Source: Rhizobium acidisoli (GTDB taxonomy: Bacteria; Pseudomonadota; Alphaproteobacteria; Rhizobiales; Rhizobiaceae). Taken from it: a DNA stretch of 64,000 nt. The position numbers were made by a program, and so were the translations under genes. The stretch lies in contig NZ_CP035001.1 of the NCBI RefSeq assembly GCF_002531755.2, positions 1-64,000 of the forward strand, in the 5' to 3' direction. Below, one piece after another: positions 1-10,138 of this stretch. Position 1 is the first letter of the stretch; every line of letters begins with the position of its first letter. The notes beneath the pieces are model-generated. The model made no database searches. It was not told the origin of the DNA and was given only the letters and a program-made list of their open reading frames with translations.

Positions 1-15
1 GGGCGCCTGAAAACA

Positions 16-66
16 GGAGACGGCTGAAACCGTCTCCCAGACAAACGAGGATTCCAACGAGGATTC
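16..66 (+). promoter_or_regulatory. Intercistronic hairpin and duplicated ribosome-binding site before mgsB
   Basis: Positions 16-23 and 30-37 form a perfect 8-bp stem around a 6-nt loop. It is followed by two tandem copies of AACGAGGATTC (44-54 and 56-66), each carrying a GAGG Shine-Dalgarno core, directly before the ATG at 68. No T-run follows the hairpin, so it looks like an mRNA-processing or stabilising element between mgsA (expected left of the window) and mgsB rather than a terminator. The function is inferred; the repeat and stem are read directly. Confidence 0.5.
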
Positions 67-67
67 A

Positions 68-753
68 ATGCCCATATTCGACCTTTCCAACACCCCGCTT
101 CGCGAGTTGAACAGCGCGCTGCACGCCCTTTCCAAAGGCGCCAACGACACCGAATTCGAAGTCATCAACCCGCGCGGCAGCCATGCCGTCGCCGTCGGCA
201 TCGACAGTCCCGTCACGGTCTCCGTCAGAGGATCGGTCGGTTATTACTGCGCCGGCATGAATGACGGCGGCAGGGTGACGGTTCATGGTTCGGCCGGCCC
301 GGGCGTTGCCGAAAACATGATGTCCGGCACCGTCGTCATCGAGGGCGACGCCAGCCAGTATGCCGGCGCCACCGGCCGCGGCGGCCTGCTCGTCATCAAG
401 GGCAATGCGGCGTCGCGCTGCGGCATTTCGATGAAGGGCATCGACATCGTCGTTCACGGCAGCATCGGCCACATGTCGGCCTTCATGGGCCAGTCCGGCC
501 ATCTCGTCGTGCTCGGCGACGCCGGCGATGCGCTAGGGGATTCGCTCTACGAAGCCAAGCTTTTCGTCCGCGGCGAGGTCAAGAGCCTCGGCTCCGACTG
601 CATCGAGAAAGAGATGCGCGGGAGCATCTGGAGAAGCTTGCCGAGCTGCTCGAGCGGGCAGGGGTGACCGACGTCAGGCCCGAAGAGTTCAAGCGCTACG
701 GCTCGGCCCGCAAGCTCTACAATTTCAACATCGACAACGCCGACGCGTATTGA
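68..753 (+). pseudogene. mgsB: N-methylglutamate synthase subunit B (GXGXG/GltB-like domain, GlxC), one frameshift
   Basis: This is the glutamate-synthase alpha-subunit C-terminal (GXGXG) beta-helix domain as a stand-alone protein, about 228 aa when repaired. The repeating G-rich strands (for example SVGYYCAGMNDGGRV and the ATGRGGLLVIKG segment) are diagnostic. In methylotrophs MgsABC converts gamma-glutamylmethylamide to N-methylglutamate, and rhizobial databases often call these genes glxBCD. The frame from 68 holds to about 619, then one G or C is missing in a GC run, and the natural C-terminus (HLEKLAELLERAGV, ending NADAY) continues in the next frame to a TGA at 751-753. The next gene starts 14 bp later and gmaS follows, which supports the Mgs assignment over generic GltB. 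The break may be a sequencing error, because the downstream codons are well preserved. Confidence 0.85.
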
Positions 754-767
754 GGCGAGGGACACCC

Positions 768-2089
768 ATGAGCTATCACAACCCCTATACCCCGCCCCGC
801 AAGTCCGCGACCTTCGACGATTATACGCTCGCCGAAATCCGCGCGCGGCCGCGACCGGGATCTACGACATCCGCGGCGCCGGCACCAAGCGCAAGGTTCC
901 GCATTTCGACGATCTGCTATTTCTCGGCGCCTCCATCTCGCGCTATCCGCTCGAAGGTTATCGCGAGAAGTGCGACACGACGGTGGTGCTCGGCTCGCGT
1001 TTCGCCAAGAAGCCGATCACGCTCAAGACGCCGATCACCATTGCCGGCATGAGCTTCGGCGCGCTTTCCGGCAATGCCAAGGAAGCGCTCGGCCGCGGCG
1101 CAACGATATCAGGCACCTCGACCACGACTGGCGACGGCGGCATGACCGATGAGGAACGTGGCCATTCGCAGACGCTGGTCTACCAGTACCTGCCGTCGCG
1201 CTACGGCATGAACCCTCGGGACCTGCGCCGCGCCGATGCCATCGAAGTCGTGGTCGGCCAGGGCGCCAAGCCCGGCGGCGGCGGCATGCTGCTCGGCCAG
1301 AAGATCTCCGACCGCGTCGCCAATATGCGCAACCTGCCGAAGGGCATCGACCAGCGCTCGGCCTGCCGCACCCGGACTGGACCGGCCCCGACGATCTCGA
1401 AATCAAGATCATGGAGCTGCGCGAGATCACCGATTGGGAAAAGCCGATCTACGTCAAGATCGGCGGCGCGCGTCCCTATTACGACACCGCCCTTGCCGTG
1501 AAGGCGGGCGCCGACGTGGTCGTGCTCGACGGCATGCAGGGCGGCACCGCGGCCACCCAGGACGTCTTCATCGAGAATCGGCATGCCGACACTTGCCTGC
1601 ATTCGCCCGGCCGTCCAAGCGCTGCAGGAACTCGGCATGCATCGGAAGGTGCAGCTGATCGTTTCGGGCGGCATCCGTTCCGGCGCCGACGTCGCCAAGG
1701 CGCTGGCGCTCGGCGCCGATGCAGTCGCGATCGGCACCGCGGCACTTGTCGCCATCGGCGACAACGATCCGCACTGGGAAGCGGAATATCAGAAACTCGG
1801 CACGACAGCCGGCGCCTATGACGACTGGCATGAAGGCAAGGATCCGGCCGGGATCACCACCCAGGATCGGAGCTCGCAAAGCGCCTCGACCCGGTTGCGG
1901 CCGGCCGCCGCCTTGCCAACTACCTCAAGGTGATGACGCTCGAGGCGCAGACGATCGCGCGGCCTGCGGCAAGAACCACCTGCACAACCTCGAGCCGGAA
2001 GACCTCGTCGCACTGACCATCGAGGCATCGGCCATGGCGCAGGTGCCGCTCGCCGGCACCAACTGGATCCCGGGTAAGGAGGCTATTGA
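768..2089 (+). pseudogene. mgsC: N-methylglutamate synthase subunit C (FMN-binding glutamate synthase domain, GlxD), multiple frameshifts
   Basis: Stitching frames gives an FMN-binding glutamate synthase-type TIM-barrel protein of about 442 aa. It starts MSYHNPYTPPRK, passes the FMN/substrate segments (GMSFGALSGNAKEAL, TSTTTGDGGM, KPGGGGMLLG, IVSGGIRSGADVAKALALGADAV) and ends near WIPGKE. At least five one-base or equivalent frame breaks are seen, at about 845, 1368, 1578, 1868 and 1962. A sixth near 2082 would restore a GY-stop end at 2087-2089. Several read as one missing base in a C or G run (for example CCGG read as CGG). The partners are mgsB immediately upstream and gmaS 80 bp downstream. 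The known family role is amide transfer to form N-methylglutamate with MgsA and MgsB. As given it could not be translated intact, but codon preservation in every segment argues for base-calling errors or a very recent lesion. Confidence 0.83.
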
Positions 2090-2169
2090 TTTCTACCGGC
2101 CGGGCACACGTCCCGGCCGTCTTGCATCCATAACCAAGGTGTCTCCAAGAAATCCAAAGGGGAACGAGA

Positions 2170-3476
2170 ATGACACTGGACCTTGCTGCTTTTGCCAGAG
2201 ACAAAGGCATCAAATATTTCATGATCAGCTACACCGACCTGTTCGGCGGCCAACGCGCCAAGCTGGTCCCCGCAGAAGCCATTGCCGATATGCAGAAAGA
2301 TGGCGCCGGCTTTGCGGGCTTTGCCACCTGGCTCGACCTGACGCCCGCCCATCCCGACCTGTTCGCGGTCCCCGATGCTTCCTCCGTCATCCAGCTCCCA
2401 TGGAAGAAGGACGTCGCATGGGTTGCAGCCGACTGCGTCATGGACGATCAGCCGGTCGAACAGGCGCGCGTGTGCTGTTGAAAAGACTGGTCGCCGAGGC
2501 TGCGAAACAAGGGCTGAGGGTGAAAACCGGCGTCGAACCTGAATTCTTTCTGATCTCCGCGGATGGCTCGGTGATCTCGGATCAGTTCGATACCGCCGAG
2601 AAGCCTTGCTACGATCAGCAGGCGGTGATGCGTCGCTACGACGTCATCGCCGAGATCTGCGACTACATGCTCGAGCTCGGCTGGAAGCCCTATCAGAACG
2701 ACCATGAGGACGCGAACGGCCAGTTCGAGATGAACTGGGAATATGACGATGTTCTGAAGACGGCGGACAAACACTCGTTCTTCAAATTCATGGTCAAGTC
2801 GGTCGCCGAAAAGCACGGGCTTCGCGCCACTTTCATGCCGAAGCCCTTCAAGGGACTGACCGGAAACGGCTGCCATGCCCACATCTCGGTCTGGGACATC
2901 GACGGCAAGGTCAACGCCTTCGCGGACAAGGAAATGGCCTTCGGGCTCTCGGCTCAGGGCAAGACCTTCCTCGGCGGCATTATGAAACATGCCTCGGCGC
3001 TTGCCGCGGTCACCAATCCGACGGTCAATTCCTATAAGCGCATCAACGCGCCGCGCACCACCTCAGGCGCCACCTGGTCGCCGAACACCGTGACCTGGAC
3101 GGGCAACAACCGCACCCACATGGTGCGCGTGCCGGGGCCGGGACGTTTCGAGCTGCGCCTGCCTGATGGAGCGGTCAATCCCTACCTGTTGCAGGCGATC
3201 ATCATCGCCGCCGGCCTCGACGGCATCCGCAGCCAGGCAGACCCCGGCCGGCACTACGATATCGACATGTATGCCGAGGGGCATCTGGTGAAGGACGCGC
3301 CGCGCCTGCCGCTCAACCTTCTGGATGCGTTGCGCGCCTATGATGCCGACGAGGGCCTGAAGCAGGCGATGGGGGCGGAATTTTCCGCTGCCTATCTGAA
3401 GCTCAAGCATCGGGAATGGAATGCCTACTGCTCGCATTTCACCCAGTGGGAACGCGACAGCACGCTCGACATCTGA
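2170..3476 (+). pseudogene. gmaS: Gamma-glutamylmethylamide synthetase / type III-like glutamine synthetase (GlnT), one frameshift
   Basis: This is an about 435-aa glutamine-synthetase fold protein that in this operon context should ligate methylamine to glutamate using ATP, giving gamma-glutamylmethylamide. Typical features are the N-terminal FGGQRAK region, the glutamate/metal segment GVEPEFFL, the DANGQFEMNW signature, the ATP-site segment GNGCHAHISVWD and the NNRTHMVRVPG / FELRLPDGAVNPYL C-terminal motifs. Translation from ATG 2170 breaks near 2465-2472, where one base is missing after VEQA; the rest reads to the TGA at 3474-3476 in another frame. It follows the mgs genes and precedes purU. 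GlnT-annotated rhizobial homologues are this family. A role in ordinary glutamine synthesis cannot be excluded from sequence alone, but the mgs, dmm and tmm neighbours favour GmaS. Confidence 0.85.
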
Positions 3477-3497
3477 GCGGCCGACGGATGTCTTCGA

Positions 3498-3523
3498 CAC
3501 GCCGGAGCGAAAGCTCCGGCGTG
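3498..3523 (+). promoter_or_regulatory. Perfect hairpin with GAAA loop between gmaS and purU
   Basis: An 11-bp perfect stem (3498-3508 with 3513-3523) closes a GAAA tetraloop, 22 bp after the gmaS stop. There is no T-run, so it is probably an intercistronic stabiliser or a factor-dependent pause rather than an intrinsic terminator. Confidence 0.5.
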
Positions 3524-3563
3524 ATCGCATCCTCGGCCCTGATCTCGCGAAGGAAGAGACAGC

Positions 3564-4448
3564 ATGAAAAACATCGTACTCACCGTATCCTGCAAGTCGA
3601 CGCGCGGCATCGTTGCGGCGATTTCGAGCTATCTGGCCGAAAAGGGCTGCAACATCATCGACTCCAGCCAGTTCGACGATCTCGATACCGGCAAGTTCTT
3701 CATGCGCGTCTCCTTCATTTCCGAGGGAGGGCCTGTCCGGCTCAGAGATCGGCGCCGACTTTGCCGCCGTCGCCGCGCCCTTTTCGATGGAATACGAATT
3801 CCACGACAGCGAAAGCCGCATGAAGGTGCTGCTGATGGTGTCGCGCTTCGGCCATTGTCTCAACGACCTGCTCTACCGCTGGAAGATCGGCGCGCTGCGA
3901 TCGATATCGTCGGCGTCGTCTCCAACCATTTCGACTACCAGAAGGTGGTGGTCAATCACGACATCCCCTTCCACCATATTCCGGTCACCAAGGCCAACAA
4001 GGTTCAGGCCGAAGCCCATATCATGGAGGTGGCCGAGCAGACCGGCACCGAACTGATTGTGCTTGCCCGCTATATGCAGATCCTGTCGGACGAGATGTGC
4101 CAGAAGATGTCGGGCAAGATCATCAACATCCACCATTCCTTCCTGCCGAGCTTCAAGGGCGCCAACCCCTACAAGCAGGCCTATGGCCGCGGCGTCAAGC
4201 TGATCGGGGCAACGGCGCATTACGTCACCGCCGATCTCGACGAAGGCCCGATCATCGAGCAGGACACGGCCCGCATCACCCATGCGCAGTCGCCCGACGA
4301 CTATGTCTCGATCGGCCGCGACGTCGAAAGCCAGGTGCTGGCCCGCGCCATCCACGCCCATATCCATCACCGCACCTTCATCAACGGCAATCGAACCGTG
4401 GTCTTCCCGGCAAGCCCCGGCAGCTATGCCTCCGAACGCATGGGTTGA
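3564..4448 (+). pseudogene. purU: Formyltetrahydrofolate deformylase, two compensating frameshifts
   Basis: PurU hydrolyses 10-formyl-THF to formate and THF, a logical exit for the one-carbon units released by methylamine oxidation. The protein has an N-terminal ACT domain (MKNIVLTVSCKSTRGIVAAI, about residues 1-85) and a formyltransferase domain. The catalytic region VNIHHSFLP-type motif reads here as INIHHSFLPSFKGANPYKQ, followed by GATAHYVTADLDEGPIIEQD. An extra G near 3727-3733 shifts the frame inside the ACT domain, and a missing base near 3893 restores it, so the start and end are in the same frame but about 55 residues between are scrambled. The repaired length is about 294 aa, normal for PurU. 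It follows gmaS by 87 bp. A decayed copy of its 3' part lies at 13021-13118. Confidence 0.88.
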
Positions 4449-4509
4449 GCGCCGCGGTCAGCCGCAAGGAGGCCGATGAGCCGGCGACGCCTGGAAGTTT
4501 GGGCCAGAC

Positions 4510-5331
4510 TTAGGACGCAGCACGCTTTCCGAAGCCGAAAGTCTTGCGCAGGCTGCTGTCGACCGCGCTTGCCGGCATAAACCTGCGCAGCCGGCTTAGA
4601 AGCGTCGCTTGGCCACTGGCCGGTTGACGCATCTTGTATGGACCGTTGATTGCCGCCAATATCTTCTCCGCGACCGACGCAGCCGACGGCGCGGTTTTGA
4701 TCTGGGCCTGGACCGCCTTGATGGTCGCGTCAGCCTGCGCTGCGTAAGGCCCCAGGGGTGCCTCGGTCTGGGCCGCGTTTACATCGAGCTTGGTGTTTGT
4801 GAAGGTGGGTTCGAGCAGCACGACGCGCACGTTGAACTCGCGAATCTCATGATCCAGCGACTCCGAGAGTCCTTCGAGCGCATGTTTGCTGCTGGCATAT
4901 AGTCCCATAAACGGTGCGGGCAGGAAGCCGAGGACGGAGCTGATATTGATGATCAGGCCGCTGCGAGCAGCGCGCATGGAGGGCAAGACAGCGCGGATCA
5001 TGCGCAGGGGGCCGAATACATTGGTATCGAATACCGTTTGCGCTTCGGAAGGCGACGTATTCTCGACCGGGCCGACCAGCGAAACGCCGGCATTGTTGAT
5101 CAGAATGTCAACCTTGCCTGCCTCGGACAAAACCCATTGAACAAAGTCGGCGACCGAGGCGTCATCGGTCACGTCGACAGTCCCATAGCGCACGCCGGGA
5201 ATGGCGTTAACGCGCTTCGGGTTGCGCACGCCCCCAAAGACCCGGAAGCCGTTTTGTGCAAGAAGGCGGGCCGATGCTTCGCCGATTCCGGAGGATGCTC
5301 CGGTGATAACGACAACTCTATTTTCAGACAT
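4510..5331 (-). CDS. SDR family oxidoreductase
   Basis: A 273-aa classical short-chain dehydrogenase. The N-terminal nucleotide motif GASSGIG is at about residues 12-18, NNAG is near residue 83, the catalytic Ser is in ISSVLGFL and the Tyr-x3-Lys is in YASSKHALEGL, followed by an extended C-terminal tail. The ATG at 5331 is preferred over upstream in-frame codons because MSENRVVVITGASSG is the family N-terminus; the upstream part of the open frame runs into a 43-bp palindrome. It is the last gene of a leftward set that includes the NADPH oxidoreductase, TetR and RND pump genes. The substrate is unknown; SDRs beside TetR/RND genes often act on hydrophobic or toxic carbonyls (inference). Confidence 0.85.
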   Translation of the reverse strand: MSENRVVVITGASSGIGEASARLLAQNGFRVFGGVRNPKRVNAIPGVRYGTVDVTDDASVADFVQWVLSEAGKVDILINNAGVSLVGPVENTSPSEAQTVFDTNVFGPLRMIRAVLPSMRAARSGLIINISSVLGFLPAPFMGLYASSKHALEGLSESLDHEIREFNVRVVLLEPTFTNTKLDVNAAQTEAPLGPYAAQADATIKAVQAQIKTAPSAASVAEKILAAINGPYKMRQPASGQATLLSRLRRFMPASAVDSSLRKTFGFGKRAAS

Positions 5332-5411
5332 GCATGCTCCTGGCTGGGCGCGAGTGGTTGAATACGTGCTTGAACCGTAGGGTGACTTCGCCCCTGTCGC
5401 CAACACGTAAG

Positions 5412-5454
5412 ATTTCGATCGACATCTATAATTCTTATAGATGTCGATCGAAAT
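5412..5454. promoter_or_regulatory. 43-bp perfect palindrome, probable TetR operator
   Basis: Two 20-bp arms (5412-5431 and 5435-5454) are exact reverse complements separated by TTC. The site lies 81-123 bp upstream of the SDR start. A 19-bp portion of the right arm (5436-5454) matches 16 of 19 bases at 11318-11336, in front of the RND/membrane-fusion operon. The size and symmetry fit binding by a TetR-type dimer (or two dimers); two TetR genes are in the block (6367-7011 and 11353-11940). Binding is inferred, the palindrome is read directly. Confidence 0.65.
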
Positions 5455-5578
5455 ATAAATCAAGCACTTTTTGCTTTACGGAGATTTTTTTGATGATCGC
5501 TCTCGCGAAACGCGCCGGAGCATGGCGCCGAACCCGTAACGGCGCCGACATGACCAAGCTGCATCAGCGTCAACGGAT

Positions 5579-6326
5579 TCAAGATTTCGGCGCGGCAGTC
5601 CCGGCTCGGTTTCGAGCGACCGTTTCGTCATGGGTCAGGCTCGCACCTGCCGCGAAGAATTCCTTGATCAGGGCCTCGCGATGATCGGCTGCGCGGGATT
5701 GATCCGCCGATCGCAGCGCGTCTTCCAGCTCACCTACGGCGAGCTCCGTGCAATAGGCCGGGGTGCCCGGTTGCTGACGCCAGGACTCCGCCAGGCCGCC
5801 TGAATCCACCGCATCGAAACCGGTGGCCTCGACCAGCTCTATAGCGATCGCCTTTGCTTCCGGATCGTCGCCTGCAATCGGGATGGCGATGCGTCCATTG
5901 GTGCCGCCAGACCGCCCCTTCTCGGCCAGCGTTGCCGCCAGCACAGCATTCCAAGCCTTGACGACGGGGCGGCCGATTTGTTCGCTCACCCAAACGCTTT
6001 CGGGCATGCCGTCATCGACGTCCGCGATCGCACCGTCGCGAAACGGATAATAGTTTGTCGTATCGATCACGACGACCTCTTTGGGCACGTCATTGAAGAG
6101 CCCACCGAGATCGCGATAGCTTCCGAATGGGATCGAAAGAACGATCACCTCGACGCCCCGGACCGCTTCTTCCTTCGAAACAGCGGTCCCTCCGATATCG
6201 CCGGCAAGATCGCGAATGGTATCCGGCCCCTTCGAATTGGCAAGCTTGACCTCATGGCGCCGGCGGCGAGTTTTTTTTCGCCAGGGTCGCGCCGATGTTT
6301 CCGGCTCCGATAATTGCGATCTTCAT
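5579..6326 (-). pseudogene. NADPH-dependent F420-reductase-like oxidoreductase, frameshifted in an A8 run
   Basis: Starting at ATG 6326 the protein begins with a Rossmann motif IGAGNIGATLAKK, then a run of eight T on the plus strand (6271-6278) breaks the frame. The remainder (VKLANSKGPDTIRDL, then VIVLSIPFGSYRDL, VIDTTNYYPFRDG, VVKAWNAVLAATL, IPIAGDDPEAKAIAIELVEATGFDAVDSG) continues in another frame to 5579. This order matches the family of NAD(P)-binding proteins related to F420-dependent NADP reductase and pyrroline-5-carboxylate reductase N-domains, usually about 220-250 aa. Rhizobia lack coenzyme F420, so the true electron partner is unknown. It lies between the SDR gene and the TetR gene on the same strand. 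The homopolymer position makes a base-calling error likely. Confidence 0.75.
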
Positions 6327-6366
6327 GGCATGTCCTTTCTGTGAGGTGGAAGAACGGCCGACGCGC

Positions 6367-7011
6367 TTACCCTTTCAGGGAGGGCGCGGCGGCGTGGCGG
6401 TCTGATGTGCCGAGAGCTTTCATGATGAAGCTGATTTGGGCGTGGACGCTGACTGCGGTGGCCTCCCCCTCGTGAACGCGCTGCTCAAGCAGAACCGGAT
6501 GGAAGAAGGGCAGGAAGGCGGTGATGATGCCGCGCGCCGCTTCGTCGGCGTCGTCGACTTTGAACTCGCCTGTCTGCAGACCCTCGCGGACAAGTGCTTT
6601 GAGGATTGTCAGGATGTCCTCATTATGGGCGTTGATGGTTGCCCAACTTCCATCCATGGCGGCGACGAGCAGCTGGTGCATGGGTCTGTCTTCCGCAAGT
6701 CTCCTCGTGCTGTGCCGGTGAATGGCGGCCAAAAGATCAGCCAGCCTTTTGCTCGCCGGCGCATCCGATCGTGCAATCGCCAGAGCGATTTCAGCGACTT
6801 CTTTGACAACCAGTCCGCAGACGGAACTGTTGATCGCCGTCCTCGAGGGAAAGAAGCGATAGATATTGGCGCGGCTCATGCCGAGTTCGGCGGCGATGTC
6901 GGCGACCGACGTCTTATGATAGCCGATCCGCCGAAAATGCTTTTCCGCCACCTCGAGAATCCGCGTGCGCGACTGCTCAAGATCAGTTGCTGTCGGATCC
7001 GCAAAAGTCAT
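6367..7011 (-). CDS. TetR/AcrR family transcriptional regulator
   Basis: A 214-aa regulator with an N-terminal helix-turn-helix (RILEVAEKHFRRIGYHKTSVADIAAELGMS, then RANIYRFFPSR) at about residues 17-62 and an all-helical ligand/dimer domain after it. It lies 18 bp downstream of the RND pump gene on the same strand, probably co-transcribed, and upstream of the oxidoreductase and SDR genes. Local autoregulation through the palindromes at 5412 and around 11290-11336 is plausible but inferred. Confidence 0.88.
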   Translation of the reverse strand: MTFADPTATDLEQSRTRILEVAEKHFRRIGYHKTSVADIAAELGMSRANIYRFFPSRTAINSSVCGLVVKEVAEIALAIARSDAPASKRLADLLAAIHRHSTRRLAEDRPMHQLLVAAMDGSWATINAHNEDILTILKALVREGLQTGEFKVDDADEAARGIITAFLPFFHPVLLEQRVHEGEATAVSVHAQISFIMKALGTSDRHAAAPSLKG

Positions 7012-7029
7012 CGCTTCCTCCAGAGAACA

Positions 7030-10000
7030 TCACTCGGCAGCCATTGCCGTCGGTAACTCCACCTCCTTCGGTGAATTTTCATGGTTTTCATTTTTCGTGG
7101 GCTTGATGCGGAACCAGCTGGCGTAGAGAGCGGGAAGGAAGAGCAGGATCATCACCGTGCCGACCGCCGTGCCACCGATCAGCGTGTAGGCCATCGACCC
7201 CCAGAACACCGAGTGGGTGAGAGGAATGAAGGCAAGCACGGCGGCAAGGGCTGTCAGGATGACCGGACGCGTCCGCTGCACCGTCGCTTCGATGACGGCG
7301 TGATAATCGTCGAGACCGGCTGCCTTGTTCTCCTTGATCTGTTCCGTCAGGATCAGGGTGTTGCGCATCAGAATTCCCGCCAGCCCGATCAATCCGAGAA
7401 TGGCATTGAAGCCGAAGGGTTTGTCGAAGAGCAGCAGAACCGGAACCGCCCCGGCAAGACCGAGCGGCCCGGTCAGCATGACCATCGTCATCGTCGACAG
7501 GCTACGGACCTGCAGCACGATCACGATCAGCATCGCGGCAATCATCGCCGGGAAAATTTTCACCAGGGCGTCGTTGGCCTTGAGCGATTCCTCGATGTTA
7601 CCGCCCATCTCGATACGATATCCGACAGGAAGCGAGGCGATCAGCGGCTGAAGCGCCTTCAGAATCTGCTCTGAGACCTCAGGCGGCTGCGACGCCTCGT
7701 TGATATCGGAACGGATGGTGATGACAGGCGTGCGGTCGCGGCGTTTCATGATCGGTTCTTCAAAGCGGATTTCCGAGTGGCCGATCTGATCGAGCGGAAC
7801 CTGTCGCCCATCCCGGCTCATCAGCGAGAAGTCTGCCAGTCTGGACGGATCGAGCCGGTTGCCGCCGGCACTGCGGGCAACGACAGGCACGCTACGGATA
7901 TTCTCGCGAACCTCGGTGATCGGAACTCCGCTCAGCAGCAATTGCAGCTGCTGGGCCGCCTCGGCCGGCGACAGGCCGATCAGGTTCAGCCGATCCTGGT
8001 CGGGAACGAAGCGCAGCACCGGCGTGCGGTTGCCCCAATCGCGGTTTGCCTGGCGCACATCCGGCACGCTCTTCATGATCTCGAGGGCCTTGTCGGAAAT
8101 CTGGTACAGTTGCTCAGGATCCGGCCCGCTGATCCGGAACTCGACCGGAAACGGCGTGTAAGGACCGAAGACCAGCTGCGTGACGCGGACATAGGCTTCA
8201 GGGGCGAGCCCATCGGCAACGGCGGCGCGCAGCCGAAGCTTCAAGACTTCGCGTGTGTGGGCGTCGGGGGTCAGCACGACGATCTTGGCGAAAGACGGGT
8301 CCGGCAATTCCGGCGCCATGGCAAAGAAGAAGCGGGGAGCGCCCTGGCCGACATAGCTGGTGACGGTCTTTGCTTCCGGCTGCTTCTGCAGCCATTCTTC
8401 GAGCTTTTCAACCGTTGCCGTCGTCGTCTCGATGCTGGTGCCTTCGGGCATGCGGACTTCGACGAGGACTTCGGGACGGTCCGACGTCGGGAAGAACTGC
8501 TTTTTCACCGATCCCATTCCAACGACGGAGGCCCCCATGGCGATGACAACCACCGCACAGGTGAGGAACTTATGGCGCACGGTAAATTCGATCAGCCGCC
8601 GCAGGCGCCGGTAGTTCGGGGTGTTGTAGATGGCGTGATGGCCACCTTCGACCGGCTTGATCGCCGGCAGCATCTTGACGCCGAGATAGGGCGTGAAGAC
8701 CACCGCGACAATCCAGGATACGATCAGGGCAAAGCCGACGACCCAGAAGATGTTGCCGGCATATTCGCCGGCGGTCGACCGGGCAAAGCCGACCGGCATC
8801 AGCCCGATGATCGTCACGAGCGTGCCGGAGAGCATCGGCGCCGCAGTATGGCTCCAGGCATAGGCGGCCGCCTTGATGCGATCCATCCCCTCTTCCATCT
8901 TCACCACCATCACCTCGATGGCGATGATGGCGTCGTCGACCAGGAGGCCGAGCGCCAGGATCAGCGCACCAAGGGTGATGCGATCGAAGAACCGGCCGGT
9001 CTCCAGCATGATGAGGAAGACGACGGCAAGGGTGAGCGGAACGGCCAGAGCCACCACAATGCCGACACGCCAGCCGAGGCTGACGAGGCTGACGAACAAG
9101 ACGACGCCGAGCGCCATGGCGAATTTCAGCATGAACTCGCCGACGGCTTCGTCGATGTTGACGGCCTGGTCGCTGACCTTGGCGAGCGTCATGCCGAGCG
9201 GCAAGGTCTTTGCAATGGCGGCAGATCTTTCTTCCAGCGCCTTGCCGAGGTCCAGACCGTTCCAGCCCTGCTGCATCACCGCGGCAAGCATGATGGCGGG
9301 CTCGCCGTCATGGCGAATGAGATAGGTGGCTGGATCTTGATAACCGCGCCGCACTTCGGCAAAATCCGAGAGCTTCAAGGTGCGCCCGGCCGCAGCGATC
9401 GGCGTGTCTGATATCGCCTGGATGCTGTCATAGGCGCCATCGAAGCGAATGAACACCTGGGGCCCGCGCGTATCGATCGATCCGGCCGGCGTCAGGGTGT
9501 TTTGCCGCTGCAGGGCGGCCGCGATGTCCTGGGCCGAAATGCCGAGGGTGGCGAGCTTGGCATAGGAGAATTCGACGAAGATCTGTTCGGGCTGCTCTCC
9601 GAGGATGTTGATCTTCTTGACTCCCGGCACATGCAGAAGATCCTGGCGGATCACCTCGGCCTGGCGCACAAGCTCGCGCATCGGCATGCCTTGGCCTTCA
9701 GCGCATAAAGCCCGAAGCTGACATCGGAATACTCGTCGTTGACAAAGGGCCGAGCACGCCCCTGGGCAAGTTGCGGGCCTCGTCTCCAAGCTTCTTTCGG
9801 GCCTGATAGAATTCCTCCTCGACGTCCGTTGCCGGCGTACTGTCCTTCAAGGTGACGGTCAAAAAGGCGTATCCAGGCCGCGTTGTCGTCTCGACACGAT
9901 CGTACCAGGTGAGTTCCTGGAGGCGCTTCTCGAGCGGTTCGGCGACCAGGTCCTGCATTTCGCGCGCTGTCGCGCCCGGCCACACCGTTGTCACCGTCAG

Positions 10001-10138
10001 GGTCTTGATGGTGAAGGAGGGGTCCTCGGCGCGCCCAAGCTTGACGAAGGCATAGGCGCCGGCGGCGGCCAGCAGAACGATGAAGAACAGGGTGACGGCC
10101 CGCTCGCGGACGGCGAGCGCGGAAAGATTGAAGGTCAT
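7030..10138 (-). pseudogene. RND efflux transporter, inner-membrane permease (AcrB/HAE1-like), two frameshifts near the N-terminus
   Basis: Repaired, this is a proton-driven RND pump of about 1036 aa. The N-terminus from ATG 10138 has the first membrane helix (VTLFFIVLLAAAGAYAFV) and the TVTTVWPGATAREMQDLV motif. The frame breaks near 9750 (GPFVNDEYSDVSFG) and near 9697 (KAKGMPMREL), each one G short of a GGG run. From there a 900-residue open frame carries the periplasmic loops, the TM4 region with GLLVDDAIIAIEVM (the paired acidic residues of the proton relay) and the C-terminal helices to 7030. Its start overlaps the stop of the membrane-fusion protein gene by one base, giving a two-component operon. 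No outer-membrane TolC-type gene is present here. The substrate is unknown. Confidence 0.87.

Noticed and set aside
2170-3476. Calling this gene an ordinary glutamine synthetase
   Set aside because: Type III-like GlnT proteins next to mgs genes are gamma-glutamylmethylamide synthetases; context favours GmaS, though enzyme activity was not shown.
5334-5684. 116-aa plus-strand open frame across the 43-bp palindrome, with an internal ATG at about 5492 after a GGAGA-like site
   Set aside because: It crosses the palindrome and overlaps the end of the NADPH oxidoreductase gene; composition is Arg-rich without homology. Possible but not supportable.
7081-9411. Long plus-strand open frames (up to 544 aa) opposite the RND pump
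   Set aside because: They are antisense shadows of the high-GC RND coding sequence: His/Asp/Arg-rich, no domain match, no ribosome site.
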